Shown here: piece after piece, positions 33,987 through 43,363 of the stretch | Position numbering within the stretch: position 1 is the stretch's first letter | How the letters are laid out: every line of letters begins with the position of its first letter | From: an uncultured Clostridia bacterium | Lineage (GTDB): Bacteria > Bacillota > Clostridia > TANB77 > CAG-508 | Direction of reading: 5' to 3' | Assembly: GCA_944388935.1 (NCBI GenBank) | Contig: CALXKK010000014.1 | Location: 1 to 43,489, forward strand | Length of the DNA stretch: 43,489 bases | Notes under the pieces: generated by a model | Databases searched by the model: none | What the model saw: the letters and a program-made list of their open reading frames with translations, nothing else | Told to the model about the DNA's origin: nothing | Program-made: the position numbers and the translations under genes

Positions 33987-35117
33987 TTACTCTTCTTCTG
34001 AATTATCTTCTTTATTATCTGCTTCCATTTCGGCTTGTTTTTCCATTAATATATTTCTAAATTGAGTTTCTGATTTAATATCTATTCTCCAATCAGAAAG
34101 TCCTGTTAGTTTAGCTGCAAGTCTTGCATTTTGTCCTGATTTACCAATAGCTAGTGATAATTGGTCATCTGGAACAATTACTTGTGCAACTCTATTTTCT
34201 TCATCAATATCAACAGCCATAACTTGTGCTGGTAATAGAGCAGATGATATGTATGTTGATAAATCTGCATTCCATTCTATAACATCTATTTTTTCTCCAT
34301 TAAGTTCATTTATTATGTTTTGAATTCTAACACCTTTTTGACCTACACAAGAACCTACTGGGTCTATATTTTCGTTTGGTGAATATACAGCAACTTTACT
34401 TCTGCTTCCTGGATCTCTTGAAACACTCTTTATTTCTATAACACCTTCGTAAATCTCTGGGATTTCGAATTCGAATAATTTTTTAACAAATTCTGGACAT
34501 GCTCTAGAAATAATAACTTGTGGTACACCTTTTGGTCCTTTGTCTACATCTAATATATATCCTTTTATTTTATCATTTACATGATAGTGTTCTGTAGGAA
34601 TTTGTTCTTTAGCTGGCATAATTCCTTCTACTTTTCCTAAATCCATAACAACAATATTTGGATCTGCCTTTTGAATTATTCCAGAAACTATTTCGCCTTT
34701 TCTTTCGTTGTATTCATTATATATAATTTCTCTTTCTGCTTCTCTTAATTTTTGAATAATTACTTGTTTTGCTGTTTGTGCTGCAATTCTACCAAAATTC
34801 TTTGGAACAAGTTCTACATCTACTGTATCTCCTATCTTTGCTTCCTTATCAACTTTTTTTGCATCTGCTAAACTTATTTGTAAAACTGGATTTTCTGCAT
34901 GCTCTACAACTTCTTTTACGGAATATAAATGTGATGCTCCTGTTTCCCTGTCTACTACTACTTTAACATTTTCTTGTGAATTATAATTTCTTTTATATGC
35001 TGTTAATAATGCTTGTTCTATGGAATCTAATAAATAATCCTTTTTTATTCCTTTTTCCTTTTCTAATTCTTGTATTGCTATTATTAATTGTTTATTATCT
35101 ATACCTTCTTCTTTCAT
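33987..35117 (-). CDS. nusA: Transcription factor NusA
   Basis: 376 residues, with an N-terminal RNA polymerase-binding domain, an S1-like segment (KGEIVSGIIQKADPNIVVMD), and two KH regions including NIDPVGSCVGQKG and QLSLAIGKSGQNARLA. The C-terminus ends in an acidic tail and lacks the extra AR repeats of E. coli NusA, as in Firmicutes. It affects pausing and antitermination. It is 15 bases after rimP. Confidence 0.97.
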   Translation of the reverse strand: MKEEGIDNKQLIIAIQELEKEKGIKKDYLLDSIEQALLTAYKRNYNSQENVKVVVDRETGASHLYSVKEVVEHAENPVLQISLADAKKVDKEAKIGDTVDVELVPKNFGRIAAQTAKQVIIQKLREAEREIIYNEYNERKGEIVSGIIQKADPNIVVMDLGKVEGIMPAKEQIPTEHYHVNDKIKGYILDVDKGPKGVPQVIISRACPEFVKKLFEFEIPEIYEGVIEIKSVSRDPGSRSKVAVYSPNENIDPVGSCVGQKGVRIQNIINELNGEKIDVIEWNADLSTYISSALLPAQVMAVDIDEENRVAQVIVPDDQLSLAIGKSGQNARLAAKLTGLSDWRIDIKSETQFRNILMEKQAEMEADNKEDNSEEE

Positions 35118-35132
35118 TATTTACACTCCTTT

Positions 35133-35576
35133 TTACCAATTATATTTTATTTTTATTAATGAAATATCTTTTCTAGGTAACTCTATGTCGTCTATATTAA
35201 TGGTTTCATCATTAAAACCTTTTAATAAACCAGTTATATTTTTTTGACCATTAAATGGCTTAAATAATTTAACTTCAACTTCCTTGCCAATATTTTCTTG
35301 CATCTGCCAATCTTTTCTTAATACTCTTTCTATTCCAGGTGAAGATACCTCTAAAAAGTATTGGTCTTTTATGTAATCTTTCTCGTCTAATATTTCTGTA
35401 ATAGCATTATTTACTTTTTCACAATCTTCTAAACTTATTCCATTTTCATTATCTATGAAAATTCTTAAATAATAGTCTTTTGCTTCTTTTTCGTAAATAA
35501 CATCATAAAGTTTATAACCCAAGTTTTCTACTATAGGCTTTATTAAATCTTCTACTTTTTTTTCTACTTTAGACAA
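35133..35576 (-). CDS. rimP: Ribosome maturation factor RimP
   Basis: 147 residues. The start codon is TTG at 35576, with AAAGGGAGGT nine bases before it and no ATG nearby. YYLRIFIDNENGISLEDCE and FLEVSSPGIERVLR are family signatures. It assists 30S assembly. It is the first gene of the nusA-infB operon, whose leader carries a hairpin with Shine-Dalgarno and anti-Shine-Dalgarno-like arms. Confidence 0.95.
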   Translation of the reverse strand: MSKVEKKVEDLIKPIVENLGYKLYDVIYEKEAKDYYLRIFIDNENGISLEDCEKVNNAITEILDEKDYIKDQYFLEVSSPGIERVLRKDWQMQENIGKEVEVKLFKPFNGQKNITGLLKGFNDETINIDDIELPRKDISLIKIKYNW

Positions 35577-35601
35577 AAATTTTACCTCCCTTTACACTCA
35601 T

Positions 35602-35628
35602 AAGGAGTGGGATTTGTTCCCACTCCTT
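35602..35628 (-). promoter_or_regulatory. Leader hairpin of the nusA operon
   Basis: Perfect 11-base arms AAGGAGTGGGA (35602-35612) and TCCCACTCCTT (35618-35628) with a 5-base loop lie 26 bases before the rimP TTG. The loop is not followed by a T-run on either strand, so it is not a simple terminator. The arms mimic a Shine-Dalgarno and its complement. Confidence 0.6.
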
Positions 35629-35653
35629 GTGTAATGTATTATGCTATGTTTGT

Positions 35654-35682
35654 ATTATATAACATATATTACCAAAAATCAA
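35654..35682 (-). promoter_or_regulatory. Promoter of the rimP-nusA-infB operon
   Basis: TTGATT (35682-35677), a 17-base spacer and TATAAT (35659-35654) on the minus strand, about 80 bases before rimP. Confidence 0.75.
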
Positions 35683-35699
35683 GCTTTTGAAGAGATTTT

Positions 35700-35724
35700 T
35701 TACCCAAAAGAATGGCCCCCATTC
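35700..35724 (-). terminator. Probable terminator of the four-helix island gene
   Basis: GAATGG (35710-35715) and CCATTC (35719-35724) close a tight hairpin followed on the minus strand by TTTTGGG. Further hairpins (TGCGTG/CACGCA at about 35750) lie between here and the stop at 35813. The gap 35725-35812 is otherwise without a gene. Confidence 0.4.
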
Positions 35725-35812
35725 CGATACTTGCATATCGAAAGAGGGACCTGCGTGCTTATTGTAGCCACGCAATCTTGGAGTACAAAGCAACAATCAG
35801 CAGTTGTGAACT

Positions 35813-36244
35813 TCATTTATAGTGATAATAGTTACTAGCAGATATGATGGAAAACAAAGTCCCACCTAACGCAACTGCTAAAAATATCACCATCATAGCA
35901 TAGCTACCCATGTCATGGTAAACGGTCAAGCATCTGATAAGTTCCATGATGCAGACCTCAAATTCTATAAAAATCAATATCGCTATTGCGAACATCGTCC
36001 TATGACGAAGTTTGATTTTTAGTAGAACATTGAACAATGACATTATCGCTAGCAAGAAGAACACACTGCACATGAACTCCAGTCCAACTTTTGTCTCCAC
36101 TCCCATGTTGTTCATGAGCATAATGCTCACGATTCCAAACAGAGAGAAGATGACGGAAGCCGCTGAACAGATGTCTGTTATACGGTGGTTGAACCTTGCA
36201 AACCAATTGCTGCTGTTGTACTTGCGGATGTCTGTATTAGACAT
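35813..36244 (-). CDS. Unrecognised four-helix membrane protein in a high-GC island
   Basis: 143 residues with four probable membrane helices (about 27-48, 54-72, 82-104 and 111-135). The N-terminus and C-terminus (NYYHYK) appear cytosolic; no signal peptide or cysteine pair suggests a known family. GGAGG lies 4 bases before the ATG and a strong promoter at 36289-36317. The sequence 36121-36180 has 27 of 60 G+C, against 13 of 60 at 36361-36420, so the gene is compositionally foreign. It stands between the nusA operon promoter and addA. Confidence 0.6.
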   Translation of the reverse strand: MSNTDIRKYNSSNWFARFNHRITDICSAASVIFSLFGIVSIMLMNNMGVETKVGLEFMCSVFFLLAIMSLFNVLLKIKLRHRTMFAIAILIFIEFEVCIMELIRCLTVYHDMGSYAMMVIFLAVALGGTLFSIISASNYYHYK

Positions 36245-36288
36245 GCTACCTCCAAATAAACTAGTGCGTCTATACTGCTACAATATTT

Positions 36289-36317
36289 ATTTTACATCAT
36301 TTTACATAATATGTCAA
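36289..36317 (-). promoter_or_regulatory. Promoter of the membrane-protein island gene
   Basis: TTGACA (36317-36312), a 17-base spacer and TAAAAT (36294-36289). The spacer holds ATTATGTAAA, as in the other island promoter, and both leaders then have TAxAGACG. Confidence 0.65.
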
Positions 36318-36355
36318 ATTAATGGCTCTTAAAAATTACCAGTTTTTTTCTGTTT

Positions 36356-39300
36356 TTAAATTTCTATTTCTTTGTTTAGCCAAGTTGAATATATATATGT
36401 TTTGTCCACTTTTTTATTTAAAGCTTTTTCCAATGCTTTTTTGTAAATTGCTAATTGAATATTATATTTGTCTTTTAAGCTCTGCTCATTATTATTTGCT
36501 ACATAATCAGTTTTATAATCTACTAAAACTAACTCATCTTCATTGGTTATATAATATAAATCTATAATACCTTGTACTAATATTTCATCTTCTGCATTAT
36601 TATGATATATCTCATTCGCTTTTATATTAAGATAAAAAGGTTTTTCTTGCTCCACAATTTTTGCTGTTTGCATTTCTTTCCATATTTTTGAAGATAAAAA
36701 TGCTAAAATTTTATCATAATTTACACTCTCTGCTTCCTTAGGCAACATTATTTCTTTTTCTACTAATGAATCCACCATATCTTTTAATTTTTCCTTATCA
36801 TATTCCTGCTTATAATCTAGCTTTTGGAGGCATAAGTGCATTACTGTTCCTTTTTCTGCTGGTGATAATTGTGTTTTTTCTACTAAGAAGTTTGGCTTTT
36901 TTAATGTAGTGTGTGTTTCCTCAGTTTGTTTCTTAGATAATTCCTTAATTTTAGAAACAGATAATTCGCTTGGCATCTCTGTGGAGTCCTTAAACTTATA
37001 CTCCCACTCTAAAATATTTTCAATTTTTTCCAAGTTTTCTTTTGATGGCGTTCTTTTTTCTATATCTTTTAATAGATTTATTTTTTCTGTTTCATTTTCT
37101 GTATCTATATTTAGTATATCTTTTTTATGTACCACATTAAATTCGAAAATTTCTGAATTTTTAGTTTCGTTTTTTAAATATACTAATTCTATCCAATCCA
37201 AATATGATTTATATTTTTCCAATATTTTTGGATTTATTTTTGAATCTTCTCCTTTAGAATATATTTCTAATTCTTTCTTTTTACTCTCTATAGATTTTTG
37301 TAAATCTTTTTCTATTCCAGTTATGAATAGCTTCTCTTTTGCTCTTGTTAACGCAACATATAGAACTCTCATTTCTTCTGATATGCTCTCTTTTCTACTT
37401 ATTATCTTAATAGCTTCCTTTGCTAATGTTGGATATTCTATTTTTAATTTGCTATTCTCATAATTTGGTCCAAAACCAATTTCTTGATGAATTAATATTT
37501 TTGCTGTTAAATCTTTTAAGTTGAAGTTTTTACCTGTACTGCATAAGAACACAACTGGGAATTCCAATCCTTTACTTTTATGAATACTCATTATTCTTAT
37601 TACATTTTCGTTTTCTCCGATTATTTTCGCTGCACCCAAATCATTATTACGAAGTTTTAATTTGTCTATAAAATTAATAAAGTTAAACACTCCCTTAAAT
37701 GATGCGCTTTCATATTGTTTTGCTCTTTCGAAAAGCATCTTTAAATTGGCTTGTCTTAGTTTACCATTTTGCATTAATCCTACATAATTGTAATATCCAG
37801 TATCCATATATATTTTCCAGATAAGTTCGTCCAAAGCTAAAAACTCGCTCTCTTCTCTCCAATTTTCTATCATTCCTAAGAAAACATCAATTTTATTTCT
37901 TAAATCTGCATTTACTTGAATTCTAGATTTAATAATACAATCATAAAAATTCTCGTACTTATCTGCAAGCCTAATTTCTATTAAATCATTATCTGTAAAA
38001 CCACCTATCATTGACCTCATTACTGTAACTAATGGTATATCTTGCATTGGATTATCTATTATTTTTAAAACAGACATTATAGTTTGAATCTCTACAGAGT
38101 TTAAATATTCTGTGGATGTTTCACTATATACTGGCATACCTAAATCTGATATTTCTTTTTCATATATTGGTGATAATTCGGTAGTTGACCTTAGTAAAAC
38201 AACTATATCTTTATATGTAATTTTTCTATAGCCTTCTTTTTTATCCAAAACATAATAATTACTATTTATAAGTTCGTTTATTTTCTTAGCTACATATTTT
38301 GCTTCTAAAATAGAATTTTCTATTCTTTCTGTTTGCGTATTATCCTTTTCATTTTCTTCTGCATCATCTTGTAAATTTATTACATCTATTTCTGTTTTCC
38401 TCGCAAAATCTATATTTTCCTTGGTAGGATTTTCATAATTTGCACCCAAATTTAAATATTCATCTTCGTTATAATCTACATCACCTAAGTCCTTACTCAT
38501 AATTTCTTGGAAAATTGTATTTGTTGTATCCAATATATTTTTTCTACTTCTAAAATTTTTGAACAATTGGATTTTTAAATCATCATTTTGTTCTTTTTCA
38601 TTCTTTAATTTATATGTTTTATATTTATTTAAAAATAGCTCAGGCATTGCTTGTCTAAATTTATATATACTTTGTTTAACATCTCCTACCATAAAAATAT
38701 TATTACCTTTAGAAATAGAGCTTAAAATATATTCTTGAACCATATTACTGTCTTGATATTCGTCTATTGCAATTTCTTCAAATTTTTCTTGATATTTTTT
38801 TGCGATTTCTGTAGGTACATATTTTCCATCTTCATTTTTTACTAATATTTTTAAAGCTAAATGCTCTATATCATTAAAATCTATTACATTTCTTTCTAAC
38901 TTTGCCTTTTTAAAGTTTTCACTAAATTGCAAAATAATTTTTTGTAAAAGGTTAAGAATCTCGTACATTTCTGATAAATCTGTCACAGCTTCTTCTGATG
39001 TATATTTAAAAATGTCCTTTCTTAAGTCGTCGAATTTAGATTTTATCATATCTCTTTTTCCTTTAATTTCAGCTGTTATTTCTGGATTTATCTTTTTTAG
39101 ACTTGGCCATCTAACAAAAGAAAACCTGTTAGCCAATTCATAAGCTTTATCCCATGAATCTAAGTTTTTAGATAAATTTTCTAAGTTTTCTATATCAAGT
39201 CTCATCGCTTGTGATATTTTTTCTAAATCATTATCTTGATCTACATCTTGTTTTATCCTTCTTAAACCTAATATGCTTTCTTCTATACTCTCTTTATAAT

Positions 39301-39955
39301 TATTAAAAATAATTTTACCCCAAACTGTATCTGCAAAATCGGTAGTTTGCTTATCTATATTTAACAACTCTACTTTCTCATTTAGCCATTTTTCTGGAAA
39401 AGGTGCACTTTGAATGAAATTATATATTCCTTTTATTAAATCTTTTAATGGTGTATCGTCTCTATAAGTTGTATATATTTCTAGAAGTTTTAAGAATCCT
39501 TCATCTTCTTTTAAATATAAATCTTCGAAAAGTTCTTCTAGGACTTCTTCTTTTAATAGCTCTATTTCTGCTGTATCCCCTATTCTAAAATTAGGTGATA
39601 TATCTATTTCATAAAAATTATTTCTTATTACATCTAAGCAGAATGAGTGTATTGTGCAAATATTAGATTTATTCAAAAGCGTTATTTGTTTTTGAAGTCT
39701 TACATTATTAGGCTCCTCTTCTATCTTTTTGTATATTGCATTTAATATTCTTTCTCTCATTTCGCTTGCTGCCGCATTTGTAAAAGTTACAACTAAAAGT
39801 TTATCTATATCAATTTCCTCTGATATAATTTTATTTATTATTCTTTCTACCAAAACCGCAGTCTTACCACTACCTGCAGCAGCTGCAACTAATATATTAG
39901 AACCCTTTTCCTTAATCGCTTGAATTTGTTCATTAGTCCATTTAACTTCGCTCAT
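36356..39955 (-). CDS. addA: ATP-dependent helicase/nuclease subunit AddA
   Basis: 1199 residues. The UvrD-type helicase has AAAGSGKTAVLVER (25-38) as Walker A, DEYQDSN as the DExx box, and IHKSKGLEFPVVFL. The C-terminal RecB-like nuclease carries LVQGIIDLYY and DYKTD near the end. With AddB it resects double-strand breaks for recombination, acting at Chi. Full length, intact. AddB normally lies directly upstream in Firmicutes, but here pepF occupies that place. A palindromic repeat touches its Shine-Dalgarno. Confidence 0.95.
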   Translation of the reverse strand: MSEVKWTNEQIQAIKEKGSNILVAAAAGSGKTAVLVERIINKIISEEIDIDKLLVVTFTNAAASEMRERILNAIYKKIEEEPNNVRLQKQITLLNKSNICTIHSFCLDVIRNNFYEIDISPNFRIGDTAEIELLKEEVLEELFEDLYLKEDEGFLKLLEIYTTYRDDTPLKDLIKGIYNFIQSAPFPEKWLNEKVELLNIDKQTTDFADTVWGKIIFNNYKESIEESILGLRRIKQDVDQDNDLEKISQAMRLDIENLENLSKNLDSWDKAYELANRFSFVRWPSLKKINPEITAEIKGKRDMIKSKFDDLRKDIFKYTSEEAVTDLSEMYEILNLLQKIILQFSENFKKAKLERNVIDFNDIEHLALKILVKNEDGKYVPTEIAKKYQEKFEEIAIDEYQDSNMVQEYILSSISKGNNIFMVGDVKQSIYKFRQAMPELFLNKYKTYKLKNEKEQNDDLKIQLFKNFRSRKNILDTTNTIFQEIMSKDLGDVDYNEDEYLNLGANYENPTKENIDFARKTEIDVINLQDDAEENEKDNTQTERIENSILEAKYVAKKINELINSNYYVLDKKEGYRKITYKDIVVLLRSTTELSPIYEKEISDLGMPVYSETSTEYLNSVEIQTIMSVLKIIDNPMQDIPLVTVMRSMIGGFTDNDLIEIRLADKYENFYDCIIKSRIQVNADLRNKIDVFLGMIENWREESEFLALDELIWKIYMDTGYYNYVGLMQNGKLRQANLKMLFERAKQYESASFKGVFNFINFIDKLKLRNNDLGAAKIIGENENVIRIMSIHKSKGLEFPVVFLCSTGKNFNLKDLTAKILIHQEIGFGPNYENSKLKIEYPTLAKEAIKIISRKESISEEMRVLYVALTRAKEKLFITGIEKDLQKSIESKKKELEIYSKGEDSKINPKILEKYKSYLDWIELVYLKNETKNSEIFEFNVVHKKDILNIDTENETEKINLLKDIEKRTPSKENLEKIENILEWEYKFKDSTEMPSELSVSKIKELSKKQTEETHTTLKKPNFLVEKTQLSPAEKGTVMHLCLQKLDYKQEYDKEKLKDMVDSLVEKEIMLPKEAESVNYDKILAFLSSKIWKEMQTAKIVEQEKPFYLNIKANEIYHNNAEDEILVQGIIDLYYITNEDELVLVDYKTDYVANNNEQSLKDKYNIQLAIYKKALEKALNKKVDKTYIYSTWLNKEIEI

Positions 39956-39966
39956 TTTCTCTCCTT

Positions 39967-40000
39967 TTTGAACTTTAGGGACGGACCTTAAAAGTTCAAA
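39967..40000. repeat. GGGACGG-type palindromic repeat, copy 2 (inverted)
   Basis: Arms TTTGAACTTT (39967-39976) and AAAGTTCAAA (39991-40000) flank AGGGACGGACC. This is the inverse of 29104-29139, and the 3' arm runs into the addA Shine-Dalgarno on the minus strand. A degenerate GACCGTCTCCC lies at about 40020. Confidence 0.7.
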
Positions 40001-40034
40001 TTTTATGTTAATCTAGTATGACCGTCTCCCAAGT

Positions 40035-41801
40035 TTAAATTAATTCTTTTAATTTCTTAATATCTTTTTCGTAAAATTTAAGTGCATTTTCATATGTTTT
40101 ACTGTCTTCTAAATCTATGTCCACTGTTCTTAGAATATCTAATGATTTCTTGCTTCCTCCTAGTTTTAACATATTGATATATTTCTCTACAAATCCTTCT
40201 TCCTTATTTAATATTCTTGTTGCTATTTCTATTGCAGATGATATACCTGTTGCATATTTATATACATAGAAGCAACTGTAAAAATGAGGTATTCTTGCCC
40301 AATTATATTTGTTATAATCATCTATTATTAAATCTTTTCCATAATACTTTTTATTCAATTCTAAATAGATTTCTCCTAATTTAGTAGAATTTAATATATT
40401 TCCACTTTCCACATTTGAATGCACTTCTTTTTCGAATTCTGCAAACATAGATTGAGTTATTAATGTTGCTCTTACTGTTTCAATTCTATCATATAATAAT
40501 GATATTTTCTCTTCTTTAGTTTCTGCATGATCTATTCTATATTGTGCAAGCAAGATTTCATTTACTGTTGATGCTATTTCTGCTAATAAAATTGTGTAAT
40601 TTGAATCTAATACATTTTGGCTTTCGCATGCATAATATGAATGCATTGCATGTCCAAACTCGTGTGCCACAGTTGATACATCATTATTTGTTCCTTCGTA
40701 ATTTAATAATATATATGGATGAACTCCAAATATAGACATACTATATCCTCCGCTTCTTTTGTTTGGAGCTTTGTATACATCCATCCAATTTGATTCGAAA
40801 GCGTCTTTTAATTTTCCTATATATTCTGTTCCTAAAGGTGCTAACGCCTTTAAAATAATAGATTCTGCTTCTTCTATATCTGTATATTTTTCCTCCACCA
40901 AAAATGGATTTACATACATATCATACATATGAATCTCTGGTAAATTTAAAATTTGTTTCTTTAATTTTGTATATTCGTGATTTATGTTTAAATTTTCATC
41001 AACCGTACTAATTAATTTATTATATACTTCAACAGTAGCATCGTCTTCATCAACAGCTTTTTCCAATGAGCTGTTGTAATTTCTTAGCTTTGCCATTTTT
41101 GTGTATTCGTTTACTCTGTTTAAATATAGTTCTGTTATTGTATTTATATATTTTCCATACTCTGAAACTAATAAAGTTGATGCTTGTTTTCTTATTTCTC
41201 TATCTTTATTGCTTAATAATTTTGAATATGTTGCTTCGCTTAATTCTATCTCTTCTCCATTTTCACCTTTTATTGATGGGAACTTAATTTCTGCATTGGT
41301 TAAAATTTCATATGCATTCTCCACACCATTGAATACATCGGAGAATCTTGATAATGCATCTTCTACATCTTTACTTAAAATATGCTTTTTCTTCTCTATA
41401 ATTTCTTCTATTAATCTTTTATATCTTTGTAATTTAATATTTTCTTTTAAATAATCTTCTAAAACATCCGTATCTATATCTGTTAATTCTGGTACTATAA
41501 AAGACGTAGTTTCATCTATTTTAGCATCTAAACTTTCTGCATCCTTAAATAATTTTATCCCTTCTGGATTTGACAAATCTTTATGATAAACCAACATTCC
41601 ATATGCATATATTTTTTCTATTAATTGGGCTATTTCTTCGTATATTTTATAGCAATTATATATGTTTTCTGATGATTCTTTTAGTTTTCCTTTATATTGT
41701 GCAATTTGGCTTAATTTTTCATTTACCTTTTCTTTGTCAGCCTCATAATCAGCTTCTGTTTTATAAATTTCTGTTAATTTCCATTCATATTTATTTTCCA
41801 T
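40035..41801 (-). CDS. pepF: Oligoendopeptidase F
   Basis: 588 residues, the usual PepF size (M3B family). The zinc motif is VAHEFGHAMHSYYA, with the downstream Glu in LAEIASTVNE; both needed acids are present. No signal peptide, so it is cytosolic. It cuts peptides of about 7-17 residues. It follows the HAD gene by 11 bases in an operon with a PF06541 protein, and precedes addA. Confidence 0.94.
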   Translation of the reverse strand: MENKYEWKLTEIYKTEADYEADKEKVNEKLSQIAQYKGKLKESSENIYNCYKIYEEIAQLIEKIYAYGMLVYHKDLSNPEGIKLFKDAESLDAKIDETTSFIVPELTDIDTDVLEDYLKENIKLQRYKRLIEEIIEKKKHILSKDVEDALSRFSDVFNGVENAYEILTNAEIKFPSIKGENGEEIELSEATYSKLLSNKDREIRKQASTLLVSEYGKYINTITELYLNRVNEYTKMAKLRNYNSSLEKAVDEDDATVEVYNKLISTVDENLNINHEYTKLKKQILNLPEIHMYDMYVNPFLVEEKYTDIEEAESIILKALAPLGTEYIGKLKDAFESNWMDVYKAPNKRSGGYSMSIFGVHPYILLNYEGTNNDVSTVAHEFGHAMHSYYACESQNVLDSNYTILLAEIASTVNEILLAQYRIDHAETKEEKISLLYDRIETVRATLITQSMFAEFEKEVHSNVESGNILNSTKLGEIYLELNKKYYGKDLIIDDYNKYNWARIPHFYSCFYVYKYATGISSAIEIATRILNKEEGFVEKYINMLKLGGSKKSLDILRTVDIDLEDSKTYENALKFYEKDIKKLKELI

Positions 41802-41812
41802 AATATCCTCCC

Positions 41813-42466
41813 TTAACTTAAGAATTCATCTACTTTTTGCTTTATTTTATCTAATTCATAACCTCTAGATTGGCATGTATTCCATCCATGTTTATTTGCA
41901 ACATCAATATTATCTGTTCTATCATCTATAAATAATATGTTTTTTACATCAAGCCCACAGTCATTTTCTACAATTTTATAAATCTCTTCTTGAGGTTTTG
42001 CATATCCTAATTCGAAAGAAAGCCAAACGTAGTCGAAATTAGAAAGTATTACTTGGTTATTTAACCTTTCTTTATCTAGCATAGTTAAATTAGATAAAAT
42101 TCCTATTTTACATTTTTCTTTTAATTCCTGGGTTAGTTTTACTACATCTTTATAGAAATATATTTTTTTAAATTCTTCATTATAAATTTTCATAAAAGCA
42201 TCAAAATCTGTATTTAATTTTAAATCTTCCTTTAATTTTTCATGTCTTTTTCTCATTATTTTTTCGTCATTAATTGTTGATAATAAGACACCGTTATACC
42301 AAATACTATCTTTGAATATTTTTATAATATTTTCGTTATCTAATGTACTTCCAGCTCTTTTCATTATTTTGATTATTATATCAAAATAATTTTCTTCTCC
42401 TTTTCTATGACTTTCTATAACTCCTCCCCAGTCAAATATAACTAACTTGTTTTCATTCCTGTGCAT
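41813..42466 (-). CDS. HAD-superfamily hydrolase
   Basis: 217 residues. HAD motif I is LVIFDWGGVIES (nucleophile Asp; the second acid is replaced by Gly as in many YihX-like or epoxide-hydrolase-like HADs). Motif II is ILSNLT, motif III Lys in GYAKPQEEIY, and motif IV FIDDRTDNI. A helical cap lies between motifs I and II. It probably dephosphorylates small metabolites. It is 23 bases after the membrane gene and 11 before pepF. Confidence 0.85.
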   Translation of the reverse strand: MHRNENKLVIFDWGGVIESHRKGEENYFDIIIKIMKRAGSTLDNENIIKIFKDSIWYNGVLLSTINDEKIMRKRHEKLKEDLKLNTDFDAFMKIYNEEFKKIYFYKDVVKLTQELKEKCKIGILSNLTMLDKERLNNQVILSNFDYVWLSFELGYAKPQEEIYKIVENDCGLDVKNILFIDDRTDNIDVANKHGWNTCQSRGYELDKIKQKVDEFLS

Positions 42467-42489
42467 ATTATACTCCTTTTATTATTTCA

Positions 42490-43332
42490 TTAATTTACCT
42501 GTTCAACATATATAATTCTATTTTTAGGTGTAAATAATTTTACATAGTATGGTTGAATTTGAGGATATAAATCTCTTATTAGTACTATATTTCCATTTAC
42601 ATCTGTAACCTTTAAATTTGGAAATGTCTTTAACATCTTCTCATCATTTATGTATTTATCTATAAATTCTTGTACCCCAGGAGTTTCTTGGATTTTTTCA
42701 TAGTCCATTAAATATTGCTCTCCATTTTGAATATTAACTAATCCACTATATTCTATCCTTGCATAGAACATTCTTAGTGCTACTGCTGTAAATAGACAAT
42801 CTAGCGCCATAAAAATAATAACTAATATGGTAATCGTTTTTAATAATCTAATCTTAAACTTTCCCTTTGCCCAATCTATTAATATATCTACTTTTTTATT
42901 TATATATGTCATTAAAAATATTGCAAGTATTCCCCAAAATATAGAAAAATAAACACAAATTCTTCCGTTTAGATTAAGTGGCATATTAGAATAATCCCAC
43001 CATTTTACATGTAATATCATTTCTCCGAATAAACTTACTAAATATTCAATAACAGAACCTATTAAAAAGCCACCGAAAAATAACGAAAAATTATTTTTCT
43101 TAAAATACTGCAATAAGCCAATCATTATAACTGCACCCAGACCATATATCGCACAAAATGGACCATATAAAAAGCTCTGTCTACTTTCTATAACTCCTTT
43201 TGTAACTATTCCAAATAATGTTTCTATTAAATACCCTAAAATACTATAAATTATAAAATATGCAAAAACTCTCCAAATACTCATTCCTAGGATAGTAAAT
43301 TGTTTCTTTTCTTTATTCTTTTTATTCTCCAT
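42490..43332 (-). CDS. PF06541-type putative ABC transporter permease (membrane protein)
   Basis: 280 residues with about six hydrophobic helices (about 16-36, 50-78, 85-100, 130-147 and 163-190 are the clearest). LGYLIETLFG, SFLYGPFCAIYGLGA and HVKWWDYSNMPLNLNGRIC are signatures of the ABC_trans_CmpB family, a group named permease-like but with no ATPase next to it here. The C-terminus is soluble (about 195-280). GGAGG lies 5 bases before the ATG. It heads the operon with HAD, pepF and perhaps addA. Confidence 0.82.
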   Translation of the reverse strand: MENKKNKEKKQFTILGMSIWRVFAYFIIYSILGYLIETLFGIVTKGVIESRQSFLYGPFCAIYGLGAVIMIGLLQYFKKNNFSLFFGGFLIGSVIEYLVSLFGEMILHVKWWDYSNMPLNLNGRICVYFSIFWGILAIFLMTYINKKVDILIDWAKGKFKIRLLKTITILVIIFMALDCLFTAVALRMFYARIEYSGLVNIQNGEQYLMDYEKIQETPGVQEFIDKYINDEKMLKTFPNLKVTDVNGNIVLIRDLYPQIQPYYVKLFTPKNRIIYVEQVN

Positions 43333-43363
43333 TTATTCCTCCGTTTAATTAATACATATCCTT

